Below are positions 26,606-34,162 of a DNA stretch of 64,000 bases, in pieces. Location of the stretch: NCBI GenBank assembly GCA_045107045.1, contig JBGCFR010000002.1, positions 26,737 through 90,736 on the forward strand, written 5' to 3'. Below the pieces are notes generated by a model that saw nothing but the letters and a program-made list of their open reading frames with translations, made no database searches and had not been told where the DNA came from. Numbering within the stretch: position 1 is the stretch's first letter; each line of letters opens with the position of its first letter. Source of the stretch: Putridiphycobacter sp045107045. GTDB lineage: Bacteria > Bacteroidota > Bacteroidia > Flavobacteriales_D > Crocinitomicaceae. The position numbers and the translations under genes are program-made.

Positions 26606-27724
26606 TTAATCCCCGTCGTTATCTTGGTAGGTAATTAAAACACCTAAAGCAGAAGTTAAGTCAACTTTAATTAGGGGTACTAATTTTTGCATGGATTGAT
26701 ATAGTGCTTTTGATTCAGTGGGCTTAGAGTTAACTATTTCACTTAAAGGAGAATCTAATGAATTGGCCTCAGCAATAATTTGGGATATCTGATTATTGAT
26801 AGCTTTTGATAATTCTAAATCGTCTTTTTTAGCTTCGGTATATTTCATATAGTCATCAAGACCTAACCCATTGACTTGGTCCGTAAATGTTTCTCCATTC
26901 ATAAATTGTTTTATAGCCTTCATTTCTTGAACTAGCAGAGTAACTGAATGTCCGGAATAATATGCTTCACTATGAGCAGGCATAGGCGTTTGAGAAAACC
27001 CGTTAAATATGCCAACTGGAATTCCAACTTTACCCTTACGAACATATGTTTCGTAATGCGCACTCAATGCATTTACAATATTACTGACCGCACTCCCTTG
27101 AGCATTGTCTGAAGTATTATTTATAAATGCTGTGGCTGAGTTTTCCCAATCTGAAAATACTGTGGATGCATTGCTATACAGTTCATTAGTAAGACTCTCT
27201 AAGTATTGTTTTCCGTTTGTTGAGTTGCTGTAATATTGAACAATATCAGAACTAGTTCTATTGGGCAGAAAGAACAAATAGTCTAATGCTTGAATACCTT
27301 TAGCAACATAATTACTTGGTAAAGCAATATTGTAGTTTGAATTACTAATGTTACTATTAATTTTATTGGTATCAGTAGGGTAAATGTTTGTCTGACTTCT
27401 TAATCCAATGTTTTCAGCAGGACCAAACTCAAGGAATGCTACATTTTGCCATGACTCTGCAAGCTCCCTCCAGGTTTGTTGACATGCCAAAAGGTTGTCA
27501 ATACTAGTAACTGTTGTAAATGCTTTCGTTTTATCTTTTAAGGATTTTGCTTTTGTTTTGTAGTCACTATAAGCAGGAATAATGTATTGTGTAGTTAAAT
27601 GACTAATCATTTCTTTTCTATCAAAAGGTGGACTATCTGTACAGTCTGTTTCTTGCTTCTTTTTTTTGCATCCAATTGAAACAAAGAGAAGGGTCAGTAA
27701 GATTGGAAAATAATATTTTGTCAT
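26606..27724 (-). CDS. Imelysin-like lipoprotein (M75 family)
   Basis: About 372 residues. The ATG at 27724 is chosen because it begins a clean lipoprotein signal (MTKYYFPILLTLLFVSIGC); the open frame extends to a GTG at 27763 that would bury that signal. Helical imelysin fold features are visible: AENIGLRSQTNIYPTD, AKGIQALDYLFF and PAHSEAYYSGHSV. The hallmark GxHxxE site of imelysins is degenerate here, reading GIQALD (His to Gln, Glu to Asp). Imelysins are iron-regulated and bind iron or haem-related ligands. Placement suggests a periplasmic or surface-attached iron-acquisition component. Confidence 0.85.
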   Translation of the reverse strand: MTKYYFPILLTLLFVSIGCKKKKQETDCTDSPPFDRKEMISHLTTQYIIPAYSDYKTKAKSLKDKTKAFTTVTSIDNLLACQQTWRELAESWQNVAFLEFGPAENIGLRSQTNIYPTDTNKINSNISNSNYNIALPSNYVAKGIQALDYLFFLPNRTSSDIVQYYSNSTNGKQYLESLTNELYSNASTVFSDWENSATAFINNTSDNAQGSAVSNIVNALSAHYETYVRKGKVGIPVGIFNGFSQTPMPAHSEAYYSGHSVTLLVQEMKAIKQFMNGETFTDQVNGLGLDDYMKYTEAKKDDLELSKAINNQISQIIAEANSLDSPLSEIVNSKPTESKALYQSMQKLVPLIKVDLTSALGVLITYQDNDGD

Positions 27725-27770
27725 TGTTGGAGAATAAAAGTGGCTAATTATTGAACTAGCCACTATTAAT

Positions 27771-29009
27771 TTATAATTGTGCTTTTACAGATTCAAGGTT
27801 AGTTTTTGATGCTATTAAATCAATGCAGTCGTTAATATTAGCAATGGTTACTGTGTTGAAGTTAGTGCCAATATATCCTAATGCGGTGTCAATTTCATTA
27901 GCAGTCATCCCCTTACTGTTAATTGCATTATATCCATATTTAAGGCCGTTTAGAAAAGCATAAGCTTCAGACAATACGTGGTTTCTGGCAGTGTTATTCG
28001 TGATGTTAGCTTTAGCCTCATTTAAATAATGAATTGCTGTACCAGCCGAGACACGTTCTATCTCATCATTAATTATAAGAACTTGTGCATCCCTTAGTGG
28101 ATAGTCTTTATTAACAATAGCAGTTCTTCCTTCTAAGAAAGCATCCATTATTTTTGTTCCGGATTGAATAACATCTTGTCTACCTGAAGCATATTTCCCC
28201 CAAAAACGGTCTGTGCCGTTAGTTGGAAAATCGATTGCAGATGTAAAATAGCCAAAAGCTTCATCCCAATGGTGTTCCATTTTAGTATAATACTTTCCAG
28301 CTGCTTCATCAACGGCAAGCTCATTGTCGTCTTGATTAATAGCACCTAAATAGTTGACTGTCATTTGACTCATAAATACAGCGCACATTAAGCCTTTTTC
28401 TATTAATTGGGTATGCTCCATACCATTTCCATTCATTAAGTATGGTCCTTTAACACCATCATTTGGCCAAACACCTGAAACGCCGGGAGCACCAGTTTCA
28501 GTTCCTGAAACACTAGATGCGCTGATTGTTGCAATTTCATCCATATAATTTTCAAACATGGCCTGAATAGAAGCATCTGGCGACCCACCTGCAATACCAT
28601 AAGCAGTTTTACTTTTTAATTGTTTTGACGATCCTGTTAATTCCAGTCCGTCTGTATCTGTCCATGCATAACCGTTGTTTGCATACATGTCTTTTAAGGT
28701 TTGTGCATCTACAGATGTTCCAGGAGTATTAGCCGATTTTAAGTAAGATGTGATTTCAGATAACATTTCTAAGCGCTGTGTTTGACCCGAAAAGCTAACC
28801 GTAGATTTTCCATCTCTTTCAAAACTATACTTACTAGGTACTGGAAGCGTATTGTCTTTTTCATACGTACATGACCCATCATCTTTTTTAGCTTCTTCCG
28901 AATAATTTATAGCTGTTTCGTCTGTACAACCTTCTTTTCTGCAGCTTGTTGCCACAATAGATAATGCTCCAAAAGCAAGAGCAATTTTTTGTAATTTCAT
29001 TTGTTTCAT
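27771..29009 (-). CDS. DUF4856 lipoprotein
   Basis: 412 residues: a lipoprotein signal with lipid-attachment Cys in VATSC, a short Cys-rich TDETAINYSEEAKKDDGSC calcium-loop-like motif of Bacteroidetes surface proteins, and then the DUF4856 domain to the C-terminus. DUF4856 proteins accompany imelysin and TonB receptor genes in iron-type operons; biochemical role unknown. This is the first gene of the operon. The ATG at 29009 abuts the downstream operator copy; an ATG at 29000 gives an equally good signal peptide. Confidence 0.8.
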   Translation of the reverse strand: MKQMKLQKIALAFGALSIVATSCRKEGCTDETAINYSEEAKKDDGSCTYEKDNTLPVPSKYSFERDGKSTVSFSGQTQRLEMLSEITSYLKSANTPGTSVDAQTLKDMYANNGYAWTDTDGLELTGSSKQLKSKTAYGIAGGSPDASIQAMFENYMDEIATISASSVSGTETGAPGVSGVWPNDGVKGPYLMNGNGMEHTQLIEKGLMCAVFMSQMTVNYLGAINQDDNELAVDEAAGKYYTKMEHHWDEAFGYFTSAIDFPTNGTDRFWGKYASGRQDVIQSGTKIMDAFLEGRTAIVNKDYPLRDAQVLIINDEIERVSAGTAIHYLNEAKANITNNTARNHVLSEAYAFLNGLKYGYNAINSKGMTANEIDTALGYIGTNFNTVTIANINDCIDLIASKTNLESVKAQL

Positions 29010-29032
29010 TATTTATAATTAATCTAAATAAG
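29009..29032 (-). promoter_or_regulatory. Operator-like palindrome, proximal copy
   Basis: A 24-base sequence containing a 23-base imperfect palindrome with perfect outer arms TTATTTA/TAAATAA and an ATTAAT core. It is repeated exactly at 29057-29080. This copy covers the transcribed leader up to the start codon of the DUF4856 gene. Confidence 0.65.
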
Positions 29033-29046
29033 CAATTATTCGTGGG

Positions 29047-29054
29047 CAAATATA
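29047..29054 (-). promoter_or_regulatory. TAnnTTTG -7 box of the imelysin/TonB operon
   Basis: On the minus strand TATATTTG, a full consensus match, lies exactly between the two operator copies and 38 bases upstream of the first ATG. Confidence 0.6.
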
Positions 29055-29056
29055 GT

Positions 29057-29080
29057 TTATTTATAATTAATCTAAATAAG
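29057..29080 (-). promoter_or_regulatory. Operator-like palindrome, distal copy
   Basis: Identical over 24 bases to 29009-29032, with a start-to-start distance of 48 bases. It occupies the spacer and -33 side of the -7 box at 29047-29054, as expected for a repressor site that blocks polymerase. Identity of the regulator (Fur- or DtxR-type) is inferred only from the iron-type operon. Confidence 0.65.
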
Positions 29081-29134
29081 AAATTTTGAGAATTTGTATA
29101 AAAATGACAATTGTCATAATTTGATATACCTGAA

Positions 29135-29353
29135 TTATTTATTACTATTCGGTTTCAGTAAATAAAATAGATTAATAAATACAATAGATATGTTGGTAAT
29201 TACTATTGGCCATTCTTGAATAATACTTCCCCATATAGCGAAGAGAATACAGCCAAAAGTATTGACAAGTCGTAAAGTAGATACTTTTTTCATTAAAAAT
29301 GAAATCAACAATACAACCATGGCTGTGTAACCTAAAATATCAATAGTATTCAT
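29135..29353 (-). CDS. Small three-helix membrane protein (YgjV/SemiSWEET-like)
   Basis: 72 residues from the ATG at 29353 (the frame also opens at a TTG at 29362). There are three hydrophobic helices: ILGYTAMVVLLISFLM, LVNTFGCILFAIWGSII and WPIVITNISIVFINLFYLL. The EWPIVITN segment before the last helix resembles YgjV-like and SemiSWEET-like small transporters, but at this length assignment is uncertain. It has its own -7 box (29390-29397). Role unknown. Confidence 0.65.
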   Translation of the reverse strand: MNTIDILGYTAMVVLLISFLMKKVSTLRLVNTFGCILFAIWGSIIQEWPIVITNISIVFINLFYLLKPNSNK

Positions 29354-29389
29354 ATTAAACAAGTATAATAGTTTGGCTTAAGTAATGTG

Positions 29390-29397
29390 CAAATATA
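29390..29397 (-). promoter_or_regulatory. TAnnTTTG -7 box for the small membrane protein
   Basis: TATATTTG on the minus strand, 36 bases before the ATG at 29353. Confidence 0.35.
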
Positions 29398-29501
29398 GAT
29401 TATGTAACTTAGTAATCGAATAATTATTAAACATTCGCACTTAATAATTTCTTACTGTTAGTAAGAGCAAATACTTAGTTTTCTAAATACATTTGACAGA
29501 T

Positions 29502-31841
29502 ATGAAAGTATTAATATACTTTACTTTATTGAGCTTATGTCCAGCATTGGTCATGGCTAAATCAGTTAAATTGAGGCCAAAAGGAGGCATATTTGAGCAA
29601 GCGGTTTATGTTAAAATGACAACTGATAGCAATACAACTGTATATTATACCACAGATGGATCAATTCCCAATACTGAATCAATTTTGTATGTCGATTCTA
29701 TTTTGGTAAGTGGTGTTAAGGTTTTAAGAGCGGTAACTTATATTAATGGTAAACGGTCTAATATAAATACGCAAACTTATTTTACTGAAAGGCCCTATAC
29801 TTTGCCGGTCGTTTCAGTTGTCTCTGACCCTGAAAACTTTTGGAGTTATGGGAAAGGAATTTACGAAAAGGGATGTTGTGCAGACTCCACAATGCCCTAT
29901 TATGGTGCAAATTTTTGGAAATCGTGGGAATATGAATGCAATGTTGAAATGTATTCAATAGCTGGAGACAGATGCTTCAATCAATTAGCGGGAATGAGTC
30001 TATTTGGTGGCTATAGCCGAATGCTTCCCCAAAAATCGCTTGCTATTATTGCTAGGTCAAAATATGGAAAAAGCCGATTTAAATATCCAATTTTTAGTGA
30101 AAGAAAAACTAAAAAGTACAAATCATTCATTATAAGAAATTCAGGAGGAGATTTTAAAAGAACGCAGTTACGTGATGCGTTTATGACACAATTAGCTAAA
30201 CCTACTGGAGTTGCTATTCAAGCTTATGAACCAGCAGTTATTTATTTAAACGGTAAATATTGGGGTATTCAAAATTTACGAGAAAAAATTAGTGAACACT
30301 ACTTAAAAGACAATTTTGGTGTGGATAAAGCAAATGTTGATATTCTGCGACATAATGGTGTAAAAAGACACGGGTTTTCTAAAAACTACAAATTTTTAAA
30401 AGCTTTTTTAAGAGGAAATGACTTGACTGATGACCATATCTTGGATTCATTATCTAAGTTCATGAATATTCATGATTATTTAAGATACAATATTTCTGAA
30501 GTGTATTCTGACAATAAAGATGCCGGTGGAAATATCAGGTATTTTAGAGAGCGTGAACCAAAAGCGAAATGGCGTTGGATTTTTTACGATTTAGATATGG
30601 GTCTTTCTAATGATGATAAAAAAGGATATGCATCAAATACATTACAGAAATTTACAACTGCAAGCTCGGAAAAATGGCCGAATCCTTCTTGGTCAACTTT
30701 TATTATTCGGACTCTTCTTCAAAGTAAAAAATTGGAGCATCAATATATAAACTCTTTTTGCTTTTATTTAAGTACTTGTTTTAGTGCTGATACTGCTACC
30801 GAATTGCTAAATAGAATGGCAAAAAGAATTGAGCCTGAAATTGTATATCACCAAAAACGTTGGGGATCTACGGTAGAATCGTGGCATAAAAATCTCGAAA
30901 TTGTTAGAGAGTTCGTTCAAAAAAGGCCCGACTTTCTTTATCAACATATTGATGAAAAATTTGGTTTAGACACAACAATCGAAATTTCTATTAAACTTCC
31001 TGAGAATGATATTTGCGATATTAAATTGAATGGATTAGATATTAATAATGACTATAAAGGAAAGTATTTTACCAATATCCCGCAAACTATTTCTGTCAAA
31101 CCTAAACACGATTACCGTTTAATTGGATGGAAAAATAGACCTGAACAGGAAGATGAACTTAAGTTCACACCCATAGAGAATTTGCATTTTGAGCCAATAA
31201 TTGTTCCTAAAGACTCTAGCAAGTTTCAAGACCAAATTATTATTAACGAGATTAATTTCAAACAGGTTGCAAATGACTCGACTGATGATTGGATAGAATT
31301 ATATAATAATTCAAATACTGATATAGACCTGAACGAGTGGATATTGACCGATAAGTCCTATAAAAAAGGCTACATAATAGAAGAAGGAACTATCGAAGCA
31401 AATGATTTTATAGTGTTGTCTGTAAATAGTAATGCATTAGTGAAACTTTTTCAACTAGATAGTGAAAAGGTTATTGGAGAAATGGAATTTAAACTTTCGA
31501 AAAACGGAGAACTATTAAAGTTATATGATGCTGATGGATTGATTGTAGACTACGTACTTTATGATACTAGTTTAGCAGATATTGATTCCGCTTTTTCTCT
31601 AGCTTTTTCAGTCCCGGATTCAACAAAAAGTAATAACAATCAATGGTTAGTGCAAGCACCAAGCCCACTCAACCTAAACCCTTCGCATATTCAAGCTGTT
31701 GCTAAAGCAAAAGCCGAGAAAGAAAGGAAAGAAACCTTGAAAAATACGATTATAGGCGGAGCTGCAGGTTTATTAGGTATTTTGATTATAGTTTTTATTG
31801 TTAGAACAAGACGAAAAAGGAATTCGCTTTTAACAACTTAA
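29502..31841 (+). CDS. Exported CotH kinase-family protein with lamin-tail domain and C-terminal anchor
   Basis: 779 residues from the ATG at 29502, which begins a signal peptide; the frame also opens at a TTG at 29493. Order of parts: chitobiase/hexosaminidase C-terminal-like beta domain (~20-85, VYYTTDGSIPN), CotH kinase fold (~90-440, with MLPQKSLAIIARSKYG and the catalytic-type WRWIFYDLDMG), lamin-tail domain (~565-665, IINEINFKQ, DDWIELYNNSNTDIDLNEW) and one transmembrane helix near the end (GGAAGLLGILIIVFIVRTRRKR). CotH proteins phosphorylate surface proteins in spore formers. The C-terminal helix suggests an inner-membrane-anchored periplasmic protein. A TACATTTG box lies only six bases before the ATG. 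Confidence 0.82.
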   Translation: MKVLIYFTLLSLCPALVMAKSVKLRPKGGIFEQAVYVKMTTDSNTTVYYTTDGSIPNTESILYVDSILVSGVKVLRAVTYINGKRSNINTQTYFTERPYTLPVVSVVSDPENFWSYGKGIYEKGCCADSTMPYYGANFWKSWEYECNVEMYSIAGDRCFNQLAGMSLFGGYSRMLPQKSLAIIARSKYGKSRFKYPIFSERKTKKYKSFIIRNSGGDFKRTQLRDAFMTQLAKPTGVAIQAYEPAVIYLNGKYWGIQNLREKISEHYLKDNFGVDKANVDILRHNGVKRHGFSKNYKFLKAFLRGNDLTDDHILDSLSKFMNIHDYLRYNISEVYSDNKDAGGNIRYFREREPKAKWRWIFYDLDMGLSNDDKKGYASNTLQKFTTASSEKWPNPSWSTFIIRTLLQSKKLEHQYINSFCFYLSTCFSADTATELLNRMAKRIEPEIVYHQKRWGSTVESWHKNLEIVREFVQKRPDFLYQHIDEKFGLDTTIEISIKLPENDICDIKLNGLDINNDYKGKYFTNIPQTISVKPKHDYRLIGWKNRPEQEDELKFTPIENLHFEPIIVPKDSSKFQDQIIINEINFKQVANDSTDDWIELYNNSNTDIDLNEWILTDKSYKKGYIIEEGTIEANDFIVLSVNSNALVKLFQLDSEKVIGEMEFKLSKNGELLKLYDADGLIVDYVLYDTSLADIDSAFSLAFSVPDSTKSNNNQWLVQAPSPLNLNPSHIQAVAKAKAEKERKETLKNTIIGGAAGLLGILIIVFIVRTRRKRNSLLTT

Positions 31842-31995
31842 AGCATTGAAAAACAGAGAATTCATGAACGGATTACTGTCATGACCCTTTATAGACGGGC
31901 TAAGTCAGAATAAAACACTTGTGCCATTATCGTGTCACTATTTTTTATGCTCTATTAACTGCTTTTACCTGTCAGTTTATCAGTTAATAAAGCAC

Positions 31996-32023
31996 AAAAA
32001 ACGCCGCATGTAAACATGCAGCG
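31996..32023 (-). terminator. Intrinsic terminator of tRNA-Cys
   Basis: On the minus strand CGCTGCATG and CATGCGGCG form a 9-base stem with one G.T pair and a 4-base loop, followed by six T. It ends 13 bases past the tRNA. The stretch 31842-31995 also holds a 9-base inverted repeat (TATTAACTG at 31953, CAGTTAATA at 31981) and nothing else recognisable. Confidence 0.85.
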
Positions 32024-32036
32024 CATTTTATTTTTG

Positions 32037-32107
32037 AGGTCACGGACGGATTCGAACCGCCGTAGATGGTGTTGCAGACCACTGCCTAGCCACTCGGCCA
32101 CGTGACC
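32037..32107 (-). tRNA. tRNA-Cys (anticodon GCA)
   Basis: 71 bases on the minus strand. The acceptor arms GGTCACG and CGTGACC pair perfectly, the T-arm holds GGTTCGAATCC, and the anticodon loop CTGCAAC gives GCA at 32073-32075. The discriminator base is T (U73), as expected for tRNA-Cys. CCA is not encoded. A terminator follows. Confidence 0.95.
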
Positions 32108-32157
32108 CTAATTTAAGGAGCGCCAAAGATAAAAAATTAATTTATTAATCAATGCCT

Positions 32158-32514
32158 TTATCGCTTTGATTTTATGACAATCGCTACTTCTTTAACGGTT
32201 CCCTTTATCGGTGGGTTAATTTTTCTGATGCACACAGTAGATTCAATTAAACCAGGAAACTCCTTTTTAAATTGGTTCGTAATGCGCTGACCTACATGTT
32301 CTATTAGTTTAGATCTGATATTCATTTCATCAGCAACAATTTCCTTAATTCTAACGTAATCAATAGTATCTCCGAGTTCATCAGTTTCCGCTGCTGACGA
32401 AAAATCAGTTTCAATAGATACGTCAACTATATACTTTCCACCTAGTACACTCTCTTCCGTCATACACCCATGGTATGAGTAACATTCTATTCCAACAACT
32501 TCTACTAAATGCAT
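32158..32514 (-). CDS. folB: Dihydroneopterin aldolase
   Basis: 118 residues, standard FolB length. Visible are the substrate-binding ECYSYHGCMTEES segment near the N-terminus, IDYVRIKEIV, the LIEHVGQRI helix and the C-terminal VCIRKINPPIKGTVKEVAI strand with conserved K and PP. It makes 6-hydroxymethyl-dihydropterin in folate synthesis. Its start overlaps the gltX stop by one base, so the two are cotranscribed. Confidence 0.92.
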   Translation of the reverse strand: MHLVEVVGIECYSYHGCMTEESVLGGKYIVDVSIETDFSSAAETDELGDTIDYVRIKEIVADEMNIRSKLIEHVGQRITNQFKKEFPGLIESTVCIRKINPPIKGTVKEVAIVIKSKR

Positions 32515-34046
32515 TAGCTATTTTTTAACTGATTTACAATTTCTATTCCTGTTTCCATGCGTATTAAAACTTTTTCTTTTCCAAGTGTCTCGCAAATTTC
32601 AAACATAGATGGACCCATTCCTTTTCCAGTAACAAGGAGTCTGAAACCGGGCCCTACTTTGCCAAAACCATATTCTTTTTTATTCAGGTATTCTGAAAAA
32701 GATGCTTCAATATTATCTTTAGAAAAGTCACTAACGTTATTCATAACGTCTTTTAATTCTAACATAATATCAGAAGTATCTTCTTTCCATTTTTTCTTTA
32801 CAGTTTTTTCATCATATTGAGAAATTTCATTAAAGAAGTAATCACCATCAACAAGAATGTCTTCAATAAATACAGCTCGTTCCTTCATAAGACCACATAC
32901 TTTTGATAAATAGCTTAGGTCAGAAGTTATATTGTATTTTGGCAAATGAGGTAATAACATATCAGCCAAAACACCATTGTCTTTTGATTTAATATATTGT
33001 TGGTTAAACCACTTTGTTTTATCTGGGTCAAATCTCGCTCCTGATTTTCCAACACGGCCAAGAGAGAAAGAAGTTTCAAGCTCTGATAAAGAAAACATTT
33101 CTTGATTATCGCCAGGGTTCCAACCTAAAAATGCAAGCATGTTTACAAAAGCATCTGGTAAGTAGCCATTTTCTCTATAGCCACTGTAGCGTTCACCATC
33201 TTCAGAATGCCAATCAATTGGAAATACCGGGAAGCCCAATTTATCACCATCACGCTTACTCAATTTTCCTTTACCATCAGGACGAAGAATTAAAGGTAAA
33301 TGCGCAAAATTTGGTCTATCCCAATTAAAGGCTTCATATAATAAAACATGAAGTGGAGCTGAAGGTAGCCATTCTTCCCCTCTAATAACGTGGGTAATTT
33401 TCATTAAATGATCATCAATAATATTGGCTAAATGGTAAGTCGGCACGCCTGTTTCCTTAACTAATACTTTGTCATCTAAATTATTGGTGTTTACATTAAC
33501 CCACCCTCTAATATCGTCTTCAAATTTTACCTCAGTGTTTCTAGGCATTTTAAAACGAATTGTGTACGGGTCATTTGCCGCTAGTCTTTTTTCAACTTCT
33601 TCTTTCGGAAGGGTCAAAGAATTTTTCATTGAAGACCTAGTCGTTGAATTATATTGCCAATTAGCTAACCCCATATTCTTGGATTGCTCACGCATATTAT
33701 TGAGGTCTTCGGAAGTATCAAATGCATAATAAGCCTTACCACTTTCAACAAGCTGGTGTGCATATTGGGGGTAAATGTCTTTTCTTTGAGATTGCACGTA
33801 AGGGCCTAGTTCTCCACCGTAACTTTCTCCTTCAGTTGGTTCAATGCCACACCACTTTAGTGATTCGATAATATATTCTTTTGCGCCAGGGACAAATCGT
33901 TTTTCATCAGTATCTTCTATTCTAAGAATAAAGTCCCCATTATGCTTTTTGGCGAATAAATAATTATATAGGGCGGTTCTTACACCACCCATATGCAATG
34001 GGCCTGTTGGACTTGGTGCAAAACGTACTCTTACCTTTGTTGACAT
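32514..34046 (-). CDS. gltX: Glutamyl-tRNA synthetase
   Basis: 510 residues, class I synthetase. HIGH-type motif in FAPSPTGPLHMGGVRTALYN (~8-27) and KMSKS-type KLSKRDGD (~265). The anticodon-binding helical domain follows. It charges tRNA-Glu. Its upstream -7 box (34067-34074) drives the gltX-folB unit. Confidence 0.96.
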   Translation of the reverse strand: MSTKVRVRFAPSPTGPLHMGGVRTALYNYLFAKKHNGDFILRIEDTDEKRFVPGAKEYIIESLKWCGIEPTEGESYGGELGPYVQSQRKDIYPQYAHQLVESGKAYYAFDTSEDLNNMREQSKNMGLANWQYNSTTRSSMKNSLTLPKEEVEKRLAANDPYTIRFKMPRNTEVKFEDDIRGWVNVNTNNLDDKVLVKETGVPTYHLANIIDDHLMKITHVIRGEEWLPSAPLHVLLYEAFNWDRPNFAHLPLILRPDGKGKLSKRDGDKLGFPVFPIDWHSEDGERYSGYRENGYLPDAFVNMLAFLGWNPGDNQEMFSLSELETSFSLGRVGKSGARFDPDKTKWFNQQYIKSKDNGVLADMLLPHLPKYNITSDLSYLSKVCGLMKERAVFIEDILVDGDYFFNEISQYDEKTVKKKWKEDTSDIMLELKDVMNNVSDFSKDNIEASFSEYLNKKEYGFGKVGPGFRLLVTGKGMGPSMFEICETLGKEKVLIRMETGIEIVNQLKNS

Positions 34047-34066
34047 GCTAATTGATTTAAAAGCGA

Positions 34067-34074
34067 CAAAGATA
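34067..34074 (-). promoter_or_regulatory. TAnnTTTG -7 box for gltX-folB
   Basis: TATCTTTG on the minus strand, 20 bases before the gltX ATG. The same octamer precedes rpiB and ssb at similar distances. Confidence 0.5.
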
Positions 34075-34162
34075 TATAATTTAGGGTTTATTAAGCCTTT
34101 TGGTCACATTTTTGATACGATTGTGGAAGAATTGATTTAACTTTATATGTTGCTTAAGTATT

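Noticed and set aside
29488..29495. TACATTTG as a promoter for the CotH gene
   Set aside because: It lies only six bases before the ATG, which would give a leaderless mRNA; no -33 element; chance match is likely.
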